Shown here piece by piece: positions 7,878 to 16,223 of a DNA stretch of 64,000 bases. Each line of letters opens with the position of its first letter. Within the stretch, counting starts at the first letter, position 1. The notes beneath the pieces were generated by a model. The model was not told the DNA's origin, did no database searches, and worked only from the letters and a program-made list of their open reading frames with translations. Both the position numbers and the translations under genes were made by a program. Source of the stretch: Singulisphaera sp. GP187 (GTDB lineage Bacteria; Planctomycetota; Planctomycetia; Isosphaerales; Isosphaeraceae); the NCBI RefSeq assembly GCF_900129635.1, contig NZ_FSRB01000001.1:5483501-5547500 (forward strand). The letters run 5' to 3'.

Positions 7878-9773
7878 GTGCGCCTGTAATTGCATTGAAT
7901 CCGCAGGGTGTGAGTTCCTGCCGAAGTGTTCTGGCACTTCGTAACCGAGGGTAACTGCGTCGCCGCGAGGCGGGGTGGGAAGCAACCGTAGGTGAACGAT
8001 CAGTCCGTAACGCAAGTAAACTCGATTCGGCCGACTGTCGTGGCGAGCCTGCTCCTCGATGGCGAAGCCCAATTGACGCATGGCCCCTCAGAAAGGGCGT
8101 CCACAGTGATGTGGTCCGGTAAGACCGACGCACAAAACCCCAGAATGGCGTCGGGACGACAGTAGGTTGTTGGAGACGGAATGATCGGAAGGTTCGATGA
8201 CGAAACACAGGGAGACCTGGACCTCGCCAAAGCCGGTGTTCATTGTCCCTGATAAGGATACGAAGAGCCGGGGGTCCAGGAGTCAGAGCACCCATAGTAG
8301 CGCAGAAGCCGGGTAACTCCGGTGGAGCGAAGGGGTGCAGGGAGGTGGAGACGCGATGTCCGATGCGAAGGAATTCCCACTGGAGGCAGTGCCCGCGAGG
8401 GCTAGGCGCGCCAGAGAGATCCCGATCCCATGGGTCTGGGTCGAACCGACGGTCTGGACGGAGCGGATGTTGACGGCCCTCATCGAGGGGGTCAAAGGTG
8501 GAGTCTGGTATAGCCTGATGGACAAGGTCCACCCGCAACGCGCCCTGTATACGGCCTACTCTCGAGTCGCCGCCAACGAGGGTGCCGCGGGCGTGGACCA
8601 CGTGACCGTGACGATGTTCGAGGACCGCCTGGAAGAGAACCTGAAGGATCTCAGCGACGCCCTGCGTACGGGAACCTACCGTCCGCAAGCGATCCGCCGA
8701 CACTGGATTCCCAAACCAGGAAACCAGGAGAAGCGTCCGCTCGGGATTCCCACCGTCCGCGACCGGGTGGTCCAGACGGCACTCCGGCAGGTGTTGGAAC
8801 CGATCTTCGAGCGTGACTTCGCCGCGCACAGCTACGGCTTTCGCCCCGGCAGGGGATGCAAGGACGCGCTGCGGCGGGTGGACGAGCTGCTTAAAGGCGG
8901 ATTCACCCATGTGGTAGATGCCGACTTGAAGAGCGATTTCGACACGATCCCCCACGACCGCCTGCTGGCGCTGGTCGCCAAGAAGGTAGCGGACGGGAAG
9001 GTGCTGAACTTGATCGACGCGTTCCTGCACCAGGGCGTCCTCGACGACCTGGAGGTATCGACGCCCGAACAGGGGACGCCGCAGGGTGCGGTGATCAGCC
9101 CGCTGTTGAGCAACATCTACCTTGATCCGCTCGACCACCTGATGGCCGAATCGGGTTTCGAGATGGTGCGCTACGCGGACGACGTCGTGATCCTGTGTCG
9201 AAGCTCGGAGGAAGCGGCCCAAGCGATGGCGGTGGTGCAGGAGTGGACGGCCTCGGCCGGCCTGACCCTGCATCCCACCAAGACGCGGATCATCGCCGTC
9301 AGGACCGAAAGCTTCGACTTCCTGGGCTACCGGTTTGAGGACGGCACACGCCGCCCGCGACCGAAGAGCCTGGACAAGTTCAAGGAGACGGTCCGGACGA
9401 AGACCACGCGTACGACCGGGGGCAGCCTCTCCGCGATCATCGCTAGCCTCAACCCAACGCTTCGTGGCTGGTTTGAATACTTCAAGCACAGCCACAAGTG
9501 GACGTTTGAACGACTCGACGGCTGGATCCGCATGCGTCTGCGGAGTCTGCTCCGTAAACGGATGAAGAAACGAGGCCGCGGTCGTGGCACCGACCATCAA
9601 CGTTGGCCCAACGCCTTCTTTGCCGACCATGGACTTTTCAGCTTGGAACGAGCCCATGAGTTAGCCAGTCAATCCTCTTTGAGGTAAAACCACCAACGGG
9701 AAAGCCGTATGCGGGAGATCCGCCCGTACGGTTTGGAGGGAGGGGGAGCGTAATCCGCTCTCCCTACCCCTAT
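7878..9773 (+). mobile_element. Complete group II intron (1896 bp)
   Basis: The 5' end GTGCGCC fits the GUGYG consensus and the 3' end ...CCCCTAT fits the AY consensus. Both junctions are confirmed by the uninterrupted copy at 30469-30652, where GCGTCGGGGA joins directly to CGGCATTCCC. Domain V is visible at about 9704-9733: AGCCGTATGCGGG, a short loop, then CCGCCCGTACGGTT. Domain VI follows as a GC-rich stem with a candidate bulged A near 9752. The intron carries an open frame for a maturase (8356-9687). It sits a few bases after the 3' arm of a hairpin (GACGC(A/G)GAGCGTC), which resembles the target choice of group IIC introns; the subgroup is an inference. Confidence 0.92.
8356..9687 (+). 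CDS. ltrA: Group II intron reverse transcriptase/maturase
   Basis: 443 residues. ATG 8356 has GGAGGTGGAG just upstream, which decides against an in-frame GTG at 8335. The reverse transcriptase domain is complete: IPKPGNQEKRPLGIPTVRDRVVQ, SYGFRPGRGC, the first catalytic Asp in VVDADLKSDFDTI, GTPQGAVISPLLSNIYLDPLD, and the active-site box RYADDVV. A maturase (X/thumb) domain follows, ending in GWFEYFKHSHKWTFERLDGWIRMRLRS. No HNH endonuclease domain is present; the protein stops about 100 residues after the thumb. It helps fold and splice the host intron and reverse-transcribes it during retrohoming. All key residues look intact, so the intron may be active. Confidence 0.93.
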   Translation: MSDAKEFPLEAVPARARRAREIPIPWVWVEPTVWTERMLTALIEGVKGGVWYSLMDKVHPQRALYTAYSRVAANEGAAGVDHVTVTMFEDRLEENLKDLSDALRTGTYRPQAIRRHWIPKPGNQEKRPLGIPTVRDRVVQTALRQVLEPIFERDFAAHSYGFRPGRGCKDALRRVDELLKGGFTHVVDADLKSDFDTIPHDRLLALVAKKVADGKVLNLIDAFLHQGVLDDLEVSTPEQGTPQGAVISPLLSNIYLDPLDHLMAESGFEMVRYADDVVILCRSSEEAAQAMAVVQEWTASAGLTLHPTKTRIIAVRTESFDFLGYRFEDGTRRPRPKSLDKFKETVRTKTTRTTGGSLSAIIASLNPTLRGWFEYFKHSHKWTFERLDGWIRMRLRSLLRKRMKKRGRGRGTDHQRWPNAFFADHGLFSLERAHELASQSSLR

Positions 9774-9794
9774 CGGCATTCCCACGGAGGACCG

Positions 9795-9953
9795 CTATGC
9801 CTTACCCACAAGTCGTAAGTTGTTAGTAATCCGGAGGTTACGGAAGGGGGCCGTGGCCCGAGCTGGATGCCACAACTGGAGGACTCTCAGGCACTTGCGC
9901 CGATCACCCTCGCTGGACACCGGGCCAGACCCCCACTTGTGGGTAAGGCATAG
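9795..9953. mobile_element. 159-bp MITE (B) with perfect 18-bp terminal inverted repeats
   Basis: It begins CTATGCCTTACCCACAAG and ends with the exact reverse complement. It is flanked by the 10-base direct repeat CGGAGGACCG (9785-9794 and 9954-9963), which occurs once in the intact element copy near 30603. No coding capacity. The long target duplication fits IS4-type transposases in general, but no source IS is visible here. Confidence 0.85.
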
Positions 9954-10012
9954 CGGAGGACCGTGGGAACGAGGGGGATTCTTAGCTCGATGGCGGGTCG
10001 TTGAAAAGAAAC

Positions 10013-10606
10013 ATGAATGCGCCGAGCCGTTGGACCTTCCTTGAGGGGGTTGGAGCGGTGGGTTTGCCCGAGTTGCTTGCCACGGCGGAGGCGACGCACT
10101 CCGACCCCTCCGGCCGCGTCCAGGAGGGTGAGATCCTGGACGTGTTGATCCTCGGCGCGGGGTATGTGGGCAGGTGGCCGCGCGGTTGCTTGCGTTCGCG
10201 AGGCCGCAAGGGGGCCGTCCTGAAGGCGAATGACAAGGTGGGCGGAGGGACCCCGGGGGCTTGCTGGGCCTTATCTCCGCCAGGCAGGCGACGGAATGGA
10301 GTCGCATGACGCCTGAACGTCCTCGGCCAGTGGTCGACCGTTTACGGCAAGGAGGCGCTGGAACCGATCGATTATTTCGATTTGAACTGGCCTGCCGAAC
10401 CGTTCATCCGCTCCGGCCATGGATGTTACTTTAGCCCAGGCTTCTGGAAGCCGTTGGGCCCCGCGCTCGGCGGCAACAGTATGCCTCGGTTCGGACGCGT
10501 CTGGTAGGCTTCCTCCGACCTCGCCAAAGACTGGGTCGGTTACCTCGAGGGCGCCATTCGCGCCGGCGAGCAAGCCGCTCGCGAGATCGAGAACGAACTG
10601 GTCTGA
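10013..10606 (+). pseudogene. Flavin amine oxidase remnant
   Basis: The 5' part encodes ILDVLILGAGYVG...GAVLKANDKVGGGT, the damaged FAD-binding Rossmann start of a flavin monoamine oxidase (a GxGxxG motif and the ExxxRVGG region, where the key Glu/Arg positions are changed). After a frame change the 3' part encodes YGKEALEPIDYFDLNWPAEPFIRSGHGCYF, then PALGGNSMPRFGRVW, an in-frame TAG, and finally WVGYLEGAIRAGEQAAREIENELV, which is the C-terminal FAD-contacting end of the same family. At about 190 codons instead of roughly 450, most of the middle is missing. The gene is clearly dead. It lies directly beside the mobile-element cluster. Confidence 0.8.
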
Positions 10607-11116
10607 AATTACGTTCATCGGTCGCAACCGTTCTTAACCCGGCCGACCGGGAAGAACGGTTCGCGACGGATGCGCTCAGCTCAACGGAGCGCCGCCGCCG
10701 ATCGACGATCGGAATAACGCTTATTGATTCCGAAATAACGCGTGGTTGCGGCGTCGGGCGTCCTCAGCCTGATCGCAACCGGCTAGGGCGTTTGGATGCG
10801 TGCACGCCCGGGAAATTCCCGCGCGGCGAGTGGGGTCGTGGACCGCTCATCGTGCGTGGCCGTGGCCGGTGCCGGCGCTCGGGGGCTGGATGAAACGTGA
10901 AATTAGGCTTGTCCTGTAGTGTGAAGGCTTGTTCCTTTAAATCACCATTCGGTGGACAAGGGGGTTTTCACTACAATCCTCGTGGATTACTCTGAGTTCG
11001 ATCGCTGCCATACATCTCCCTGCTCCTGTTTCGATCTCATGGATTGGCGAGCCGGTCCCTACACCGGCCCGAGGCCCGTTTCCCTTTTGCTCGACGTTTT
11101 GAGCAAGGAGAAGTTA
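10607..11116. other. Intergenic region upstream of the DUF1559 gene
   Basis: About 510 bases with no protein-like frame. An AT-richer stretch at 10900-10980 (including TACAATCC near 10972) could hold the promoter of the DUF1559 gene, but no well-spaced -35/-10 pair stands out. Confidence 0.4.
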
Positions 11117-12154
11117 ATGAGTCGGTCCCACCGCTCGGCCTTCACGCTCATCGAACTGCTGGTCGTGATTGCAATCATCGCTGTTCTTATTGCCTTGCTC
11201 CTTCCCGCCGTCCAGGCGGCACGCGAGGCCGCGCGTCGCGCCCAGTGCGTCAACAATCTGAAGCAACTCGGCCTGGCGATGCACAACTACATCTCCACCC
11301 ACAACACGCTCCCCCCAGGCCGGATCTGGGCGCCGAGGCCGGGGAAACCCGCGACCGACGTTCCCTCGGTCTTCGCGGGGACCCCGAACACGACCTGGTT
11401 CACTTTGATGTTGACCCAGATCGAACAAGGGAACCTGGCGAATTCGTTTAACTTCAGCCTGGGAGCGGAAGGGTGGTCAGGCGGACCATTCGATGGGTTT
11501 GTTGCCAATTCCACCGTCTCAGCCACCAAGATTTCGTCGTTCCAGTGCCCGAGTGACCGTCAGAACACGTTTCAGGTCAACCCGGCTGCCGGTATTGCAC
11601 AGGTGAATGGAGTCGTTCTTACCAAAGGGAATTATGCCGCAAGTTGGGGCAATACGAATTGGGGGGCGGCCCTCAAATCGGCCCTCATCCCGCAATACTT
11701 GCGTTCGGCCTTCGGCCACGACGGGAATACCACCCTGGCTTCGATCGGGGACGGGACCAGCAACACGGTGTTCGCCAGTGAAGTCCTCCAGGGCTCGACC
11801 TACGACATCCGCGGTGCGATGTGGTCCTGCGTTGCGGGAGGCTCCATTTTCATGTCACGACTCACCCCCAATTCCGTCAAGGACCCCTTGGGGATCGTAA
11901 CTTACGACGGTGACTACTTGCACGGATCCAAGGACCTGTTTTGCTTCAGTGAACCCGTCCAGCAACTCATGTGCACTCCGAGTGGCGGCGACAGCGATGC
12001 GTATGCCGGCGCGCGGAGCCGTCACTCCGGCGGCGTGAATTCGCTGCTGGGAGATGGATCGGTACGGTTCATCAAGAATACGATCAACTACACGACGTGG
12101 ATCGCCCTCAACTCGATCAACGCAGGCGAGGTCATCAGCGCCGACGCGTATTGA
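11117..12154 (+). CDS. DUF1559 protein with prepilin-type N-terminal methylation motif
   Basis: 345 residues, with AAGGAG directly upstream of ATG 11117; the frame is open further upstream but lacks protein features. The N-terminus SRSHRSAFTLIELLVVIAIIAVLIALLLPAVQAAREAARRAQC is the type IV prepilin cleavage/methylation signal (F-TLIELLVVI) with its hydrophobic helix, followed by NNLKQLGLAMHNY and the H-X9-DG-type end (RHSGGVNSLLGDGSVRFIKNTI). This is the hallmark planctomycete DUF1559 family, exported by a type II secretion or pilus-like machinery and thought to form pseudopilin-like surface proteins. Its exact role is unknown. A strong hairpin terminator follows, so it is monocistronic. Confidence 0.93.
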   Translation: MSRSHRSAFTLIELLVVIAIIAVLIALLLPAVQAAREAARRAQCVNNLKQLGLAMHNYISTHNTLPPGRIWAPRPGKPATDVPSVFAGTPNTTWFTLMLTQIEQGNLANSFNFSLGAEGWSGGPFDGFVANSTVSATKISSFQCPSDRQNTFQVNPAAGIAQVNGVVLTKGNYAASWGNTNWGAALKSALIPQYLRSAFGHDGNTTLASIGDGTSNTVFASEVLQGSTYDIRGAMWSCVAGGSIFMSRLTPNSVKDPLGIVTYDGDYLHGSKDLFCFSEPVQQLMCTPSGGDSDAYAGARSRHSGGVNSLLGDGSVRFIKNTINYTTWIALNSINAGEVISADAY

Positions 12155-12175
12155 GGCACGAAGTCATGATCGCGG

Positions 12176-12200
12176 AGGCCCATCGAATTTCGATGGGCCT
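12176..12200 (+). terminator. Hairpin terminator after the DUF1559 gene
   Basis: AGGCCCATCG, loop AATTT, CGATGGGCCT, followed by a T-rich stretch (TCTCGTCTTT). It is 22 bases after the stop codon and is consistent with Rho-independent termination. Confidence 0.8.
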
Positions 12201-12329
12201 TCTCGTCTTTCGCTTCTCCTGGAACCGCGGGCAGGTTACCCACGGTCCCAGGAAACGGAACGCTTCGCCGAACCCGTGATGGTTTTATCAGCATTTGAGG
12301 ACCGATCCGCAGTCAGGATCGATGGCGTT

Positions 12330-12359
12330 CCGTAGGATCCGCAATCGCGGATCCTACGG
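12330..12359. repeat. Palindrome with perfect 13-bp arms
   Basis: CCGTAGGATCCGC, a 4-base loop, then its exact complement. There is no T-run after it, so it is probably a repetitive palindromic element rather than a terminator. Confidence 0.6.
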
Positions 12360-12385
12360 ACTGTGAAGTCGGTTAGCGGGGCCGT

Positions 12386-12523
12386 TGCAGCCCGAAGGGC
12401 GACCGTTAAACGCGTGGGCCGGCTCTGACGGTCGCCCCTTCGGGGTTGCATAGAATAAATGCATCGAACACTCTCCATGAGATTGCGTCCCTGGCTATGA
12501 ACGGTCGCCTCTCCGGGGCTGCA
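12386..12523. repeat. Three copies of a short motif (one inverted, two direct)
   Basis: TGCAGCCCGAAGGGCGACCGT at 12386-12406 is the near reverse complement of 12428-12450 (starting ACGGTCGCCCCTTCGGGG) and of 12501-12523 (starting ACGGTCGCCTCTCCGGGG). Each unit ends in TGCA. The motif itself contains a short stem (CCCGAAGGG). It looks like a REP-type intergenic repeat. Confidence 0.6.
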
Positions 12524-13206
12524 AAATGCGAACATTACTTTTCTGACTGCCAGTAATAGTCTCTGAGATGGTCGAATTGGCTTATTTTCAAGCCATGCCC
12601 TTCCTGCTAAGTTTTCATAGTTTTTGTTGAATTGGGATGTGAGAAAATTTTAATGGAATTGCGGTGCTTGTTGCCACGGAACCGAAGCTTTGCGTTAGTG
12701 TAAACGGCGATAGTTCGCTTCGGGACGCAGTATTAAGAGGCTTCCGGACCGCCCGTCGCCGCGTCCTCGCCCGAGGGTGAGCCGGCATCTTACAGCGGTT
12801 TACCGTCGGATGGCGCACGGATCATGGAGACCGAACCGCATGTTCTGAGCGTTCTCTGTGGCTGGGGTCTGTGACCCCGGTCGGTTGGCTTTCGCCCCGG
12901 AGTCGGAGCCCCAGCGATAAGGACGTGAGCGACTCGTGGGTAAACCGCTGGAAAGGGGCCTTGTCCGACTCTTCGCGCTCGATCGTTATGCCCTGGCCCT
13001 AATGGCGTGAGCCTTGACCGTGTCGTCAGAACCAGTGTCATTTCCGCCCCGAGCGCTCTGCCAAGGCCGTCAGGCTCCAGTGAAAGCCCGGGCCGCTGCT
13101 CGCCTCGCTCGCGCCGGGAGGTTTGCGGGGTCGGACTGTATATCGGCCGGACGCACACGGTCGGGCCGGATTCGTCCCGACCGTGTAGGCTTGACGAGTG
13201 GATCTC

Positions 13207-14838
13207 TCAGTGCTTCGGGCTGTCCCGTCCCAACGGCGGGAGCATGTCCTCGGGGCCGGGATCGTGAACCTCGTCGAGCTGGCGCAGGTCTTCGAGACCC
13301 CGACGCACTGCGGCCACGAAGTCGGCGTCGGAAATCGCATCGGCAGCGAAGGTGGAAATGCCCCGGCTGCTAGGATGATCGTCCTTGGTATCGGCGGCGA
13401 CGCCCTTCAGACCACCGGCGTAGTAGCCGAGGCCCATCACGAGCAGGTCGCGGCGGGTGCGGGTGGCGACGTCTTCCAGCGTCGTCGGCGGGCGGTTGGG
13501 CGGCACTGGTACCACGGCCCAGGTCGAGACGCCCTGTTGTGCGCCGTTGGCATCGCGGTGCTTCCGGTCATAGTAGGTCGCCGACAGCGGCACCCGTGCC
13601 TTGCCCGGCACGTCGTCGAGGCGGCCGGGCTCGCCGGGCATGAACGACTCGTCGCTCTCGGGCAGGTACACTCGCTTGCCGTCCTTGACCTGAAAGAACC
13701 GGCGGGGGACGATGATCCACCAGGAATTTTCGACGCCGTCCCGCGTCGCGCTGCCCAGGACGATGAGGTCGTACTTGGCACCCCACATTCGATTCCCCAT
13801 CTCCTGGTAGGCCACGTCGAGCAGAACCAACTCGGTGTTGAGCCGTCGCTGGTGCGGAGGGTACGCCTTGAGGAACTGCGGCGTCCCGCGCACCGACGAG
13901 ACGACGAAGTACCCCTCGCGGTCCTTCAAGGGCTGGAGGTCGTGGACCGCCAGGATCAGCCCGCCCTGCTCGACCCGGTGGAGCGCCTGGTCGAGCGGGA
14001 AACGGCTCTTGAAGGCCTCATCGCAGTCGACCACCCGCGCGCCCGCGGGGAACCGGGCCGCGATCTTCTCGGCGGGGACGGGAACGTCGTACTCAATGCG
14101 AATCTCGCGTTCCCGCTTCCAGGTTCCGTCGTCACGGCGATGCTGGATGGTAATCTCGTGGATCCGCCCGTCTGCATCGGCCAGGACGAGGCCGCGGAAC
14201 GGGGTCGGATCGACGGGTCGTGCCCCTGGTGGCGTGTTGCGGTCGAGGTCGGCCAGCGAGAGAGTGAAGCCCCGGCATGCCTGGCCGTTGATCTTGCGAT
14301 CCAGGTTTGGTGTCCGGCCCCGTGCCCAGTTGCCCGGGATGTCTGGCAGAGCGAGCAACGAGATGAGCCCCGTCGTGAAGAATCCCGGGCTGCGCTGGCG
14401 GAGCACGACGAGTTCGCCGCCTCCTGGGCTCGGGTCGGTCCGCCACGACCACTGGGTTTTTCCGTCCTCGACGATGACTCGATCAGACTCCTCGACGCGG
14501 ATTCCCTCGGCCTGGCGATACCAGATTTCCTCGACCGGACGCGCCACGCCGTGGTTGTCCCAGAAGGTGATCACCAGGTGTGCCGACCGCGCCCGCTCGA
14601 GGCCGTCCTGCACGGCTGCCAGGAGTGTTCTCGGCTGACTCACGACGATCACCCAAGCCAGCCCGATCGCGGCGATCAGTCCCGCCGCCGCCAGCCCCGC
14701 AACCAGCCGGGCCCGCCGTCGGACGCTTCGGGGGGTGGCCGGGCCGATCCGGGCCATCACATCGTCCACCATTGAGCCGACCGGCCACTCCGCGCGGAGC
14801 CGGGCCAGGCGGTCGTCCAAGTCGTCTGGAGTCGTCAT
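13207..14838 (-). CDS. Single-pass membrane protein, probable anti-sigma factor
   Basis: 543 residues. The N-terminal 70 residues are cytoplasmic (MTTPDDLDDRLARLRAEWPVGSMVDDVMARI), then a transmembrane segment ARLVAGLAAAGLIAAIGLAWVIVV, and a long extracytoplasmic domain with no family I can name. The ATG overlaps the end of the upstream ECF sigma gene as ATGA, the usual layout of a translationally coupled sigma/anti-sigma pair, so a role in holding that sigma factor at the membrane is likely. No zinc-finger HxxxCxxC motif is present. Because of a frameshift in the sigma gene, the upstream frame now runs straight into this one, giving a potential 727-residue fusion product (13207-15390). Confidence 0.7.
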   Translation of the reverse strand: MTTPDDLDDRLARLRAEWPVGSMVDDVMARIGPATPRSVRRRARLVAGLAAAGLIAAIGLAWVIVVSQPRTLLAAVQDGLERARSAHLVITFWDNHGVARPVEEIWYRQAEGIRVEESDRVIVEDGKTQWSWRTDPSPGGGELVVLRQRSPGFFTTGLISLLALPDIPGNWARGRTPNLDRKINGQACRGFTLSLADLDRNTPPGARPVDPTPFRGLVLADADGRIHEITIQHRRDDGTWKREREIRIEYDVPVPAEKIAARFPAGARVVDCDEAFKSRFPLDQALHRVEQGGLILAVHDLQPLKDREGYFVVSSVRGTPQFLKAYPPHQRRLNTELVLLDVAYQEMGNRMWGAKYDLIVLGSATRDGVENSWWIIVPRRFFQVKDGKRVYLPESDESFMPGEPGRLDDVPGKARVPLSATYYDRKHRDANGAQQGVSTWAVVPVPPNRPPTTLEDVATRTRRDLLVMGLGYYAGGLKGVAADTKDDHPSSRGISTFAADAISDADFVAAVRRGLEDLRQLDEVHDPGPEDMLPPLGRDSPKH

Positions 14839-15390
14839 CCAATCACCCCCTTGGTCCTGATCTTCAGCCGTTCGATCGCGCGGGAGAGCTGTTTCGTCAC
14901 GGTGCCGACGGGCCGCCCCAGCGCCGCGGCGACCTCGGCCACGGAGTGTCCGTTGAGGTAGCGGAGCAACGACGACAAGCCGCTCGTGCTCCGGGAGCCT
15001 GGTTACGGCTGCCAGCAGGTCTTCGGAGTCGGCCGAGAGCCGGGTCGCCGGGCCGTTGGCTCGGTTGTGCTCCTGGGGCGGCTCGGTACCGGACTCGTCG
15101 AGCGACCGACTTGGGTCACGCGCCCGCCGCCGCGCTAGCCGGAGCGACTCGCGGCGGGCGATCCGCAGCAGCCAGACCCCGAATTGTTCCGGTCGGCGGA
15201 GGTCGCCGAGTCGGTGGAACGCCTGGAGGAACGCCTCCTGCCCTGCGTCGGCCGCGGTATGGTTGTCTCTCAGGATGCGCCAGGCCGTCGCCCAGACTGC
15301 ACGCTCGTGCCGCGCGACGAGCGCGGCGAACGCCTCCCGGTCACCGCGGAGCACAGCCAATACGATCTCGGCGTCCGTCTGCATGGGCAT
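14835..15390 (-). pseudogene. ECF sigma factor with a frameshift before region 4
   Basis: Region 2 is intact: DREAFAALVARHERAVWATAWRILRDNHTAADAGQEAFLQAFHRL, then FGVWLLRIARRESLRLARRRA. Region 4 is found only after a single-base change of frame near 14966-14976: LPEHERLVV, then LLRYLNGHSVAEVAAALGRPVGTVTKQLSRAIERLKIR, ending in a TGA that overlaps the next ATG. Without the shift the helix-turn-helix is scrambled and translation continues into the anti-sigma gene. If the lesion is real, the sigma factor cannot bind the -35 element. It could also be an assembly error, so the gene may be intact in the organism. Confidence 0.75.
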
Positions 15391-15560
15391 CCCTCACCTT
15401 CGGTGTCGTCCCCAATGAGAGAGAGGCGCCCGGCCGGTGAAATGCGACCGGAATCCCGGGAATTCACGTCGGGCGACCGGTCGACGCTCTCTCGGGCCGG
15501 CGACCAGAGCACCGGTTTGGATCGGGCGGAACTCGCTCAGAGCTGATCGGAGCTTTGAGA

Positions 15561-15860
15561 TCAGCCGTGGCGGACGATCCCGCTGAGGCGGATGATCGAA
15601 AAATTTCGACGGTTGAGCGTGAACAGACTGCGAATATGGTCGCGTTCGGCCAGGTAAACCAGGCGGCGTTGGTCAGTTGGATGTGGGTTGATTCGTCGCG
15701 TGGCAGGCAGGCGGCGATCCAGGGCATCGCCCTGGCATCCAATTCCAGCAGGGAGAACAGCCCTTCATCGAAAGTTCGATATCGCGGGCATCGTGTTCGT
15801 CGATGGCCGACTTCAGGGCGTGGATGGGGCGGTATCGGCCAGGATGTGGCGCTCTGCCAT
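15561..15860 (-). pseudogene. Degraded PIN-domain (VapC-type) toxin
   Basis: Three frame pieces in order spell a PIN domain: MAERHILADTAP at the start (compare the usual ILADTGPL), then GLFSLLELDARAMPWIAACL, then RRLVYLAERDHIRSLFTLNRRNFSIIR followed by a stop at 15561-15563. The last piece is the typical PIN ending (LAER..I..IFTLDRRDFSV.R). At least two frameshifts are needed, and the total is about 100 codons instead of about 135. No antitoxin gene was recognised upstream. It is a dead toxin-antitoxin remnant, read by eye from the three minus-strand frames. Confidence 0.6.
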
Positions 15861-15995
15861 GGCCCAAGGCGTTGAAATGAGCTTTGTTCGCGCTCGGGTC
15901 GACGGGATGGCCGATGACCCTGGGCCGTCTCAGGAGCCTCCTCGAGACGGGTAAAACCCGGGTCTGATGAGCCCGGAATTCTAGCCGTCTGTTTC

Positions 15996-16022
15996 TTGCG
16001 TGATCATTCTCCGTGGTATAAT
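15996..16022 (+). promoter_or_regulatory. Candidate sigma-70-type promoter of the first che operon
   Basis: A perfect -10 hexamer TATAAT at 16017-16022 stands out from the GC-rich background. A TTGCGT at 15996-16001 gives a 15-base spacer, shorter than ideal. It points towards cheW, 200 bases downstream. The -35 element is weak and is an inference. Confidence 0.4.
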
Positions 16023-16223
16023 AGTTAAAGTGGGGCGAGAATCCGTTCTCGTCACCGTGCCCTGGGCGACTGCGCCTGGTGCGGTCGTAGGCCCATGCTC
16101 CTCGACCCCAAGGCAGGTCTTTGGTGCCGGCCGGTGGCGAGTGCATCGGGGCGTTTCGAAGCGGTGTCATGACGGCTTCGTCGATCGTTTGATCTTTGCG
16201 ATTCTTCCTCCGGGACTCGGCTC

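Larger units (their letters stand above)
7611..10003. mobile_element. Dispersed palindromic element, copy 1, split by three insertions
   Basis: When the three inserts (7681-7829 with duplicated target 7830-7834, 7878-9773, and 9795-9953 with duplicated target 9954-9963) are removed, the remaining pieces join into a sequence that runs collinear with the intact element at 30469-30652. Both copies start CAACG.CCCG and end CGGGTCGTTG, and both contain the inverted arms CTCGTTCCCACGGTCC / GGACCGTGGGAACGAG. This copy has a small internal deletion of about 11 bases after CCCCCGT. No target duplication is visible at its outer ends, unlike the intact copy. No protein is encoded; it is a MITE-like or REP-like element. 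Confidence 0.8.
12201..13206. other. 1-kb intergenic region with short repeats
   Basis: No protein-like frame was found. It contains a 13-bp-arm palindrome at 12330-12359 and three copies of a 21-23-base motif between 12386 and 12523 (listed separately). The remainder, about 12540-13206, is AT-richer at first and shows nothing recognisable. Confidence 0.5.

Noticed and set aside
7726..9657. 643-codon open frame on the minus strand
   Set aside because: Shadow of the group II intron and its reverse transcriptase; no protein features.
10952..11116. N-terminal extension of the DUF1559 protein
   Set aside because: The prepilin signal must be at the N-terminus, and AAGGAG precedes ATG 11117.
13198..14775. 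525-codon plus-strand open frame
   Set aside because: Opposite strand of the anti-sigma-like gene; composition is only that of high-GC antisense.
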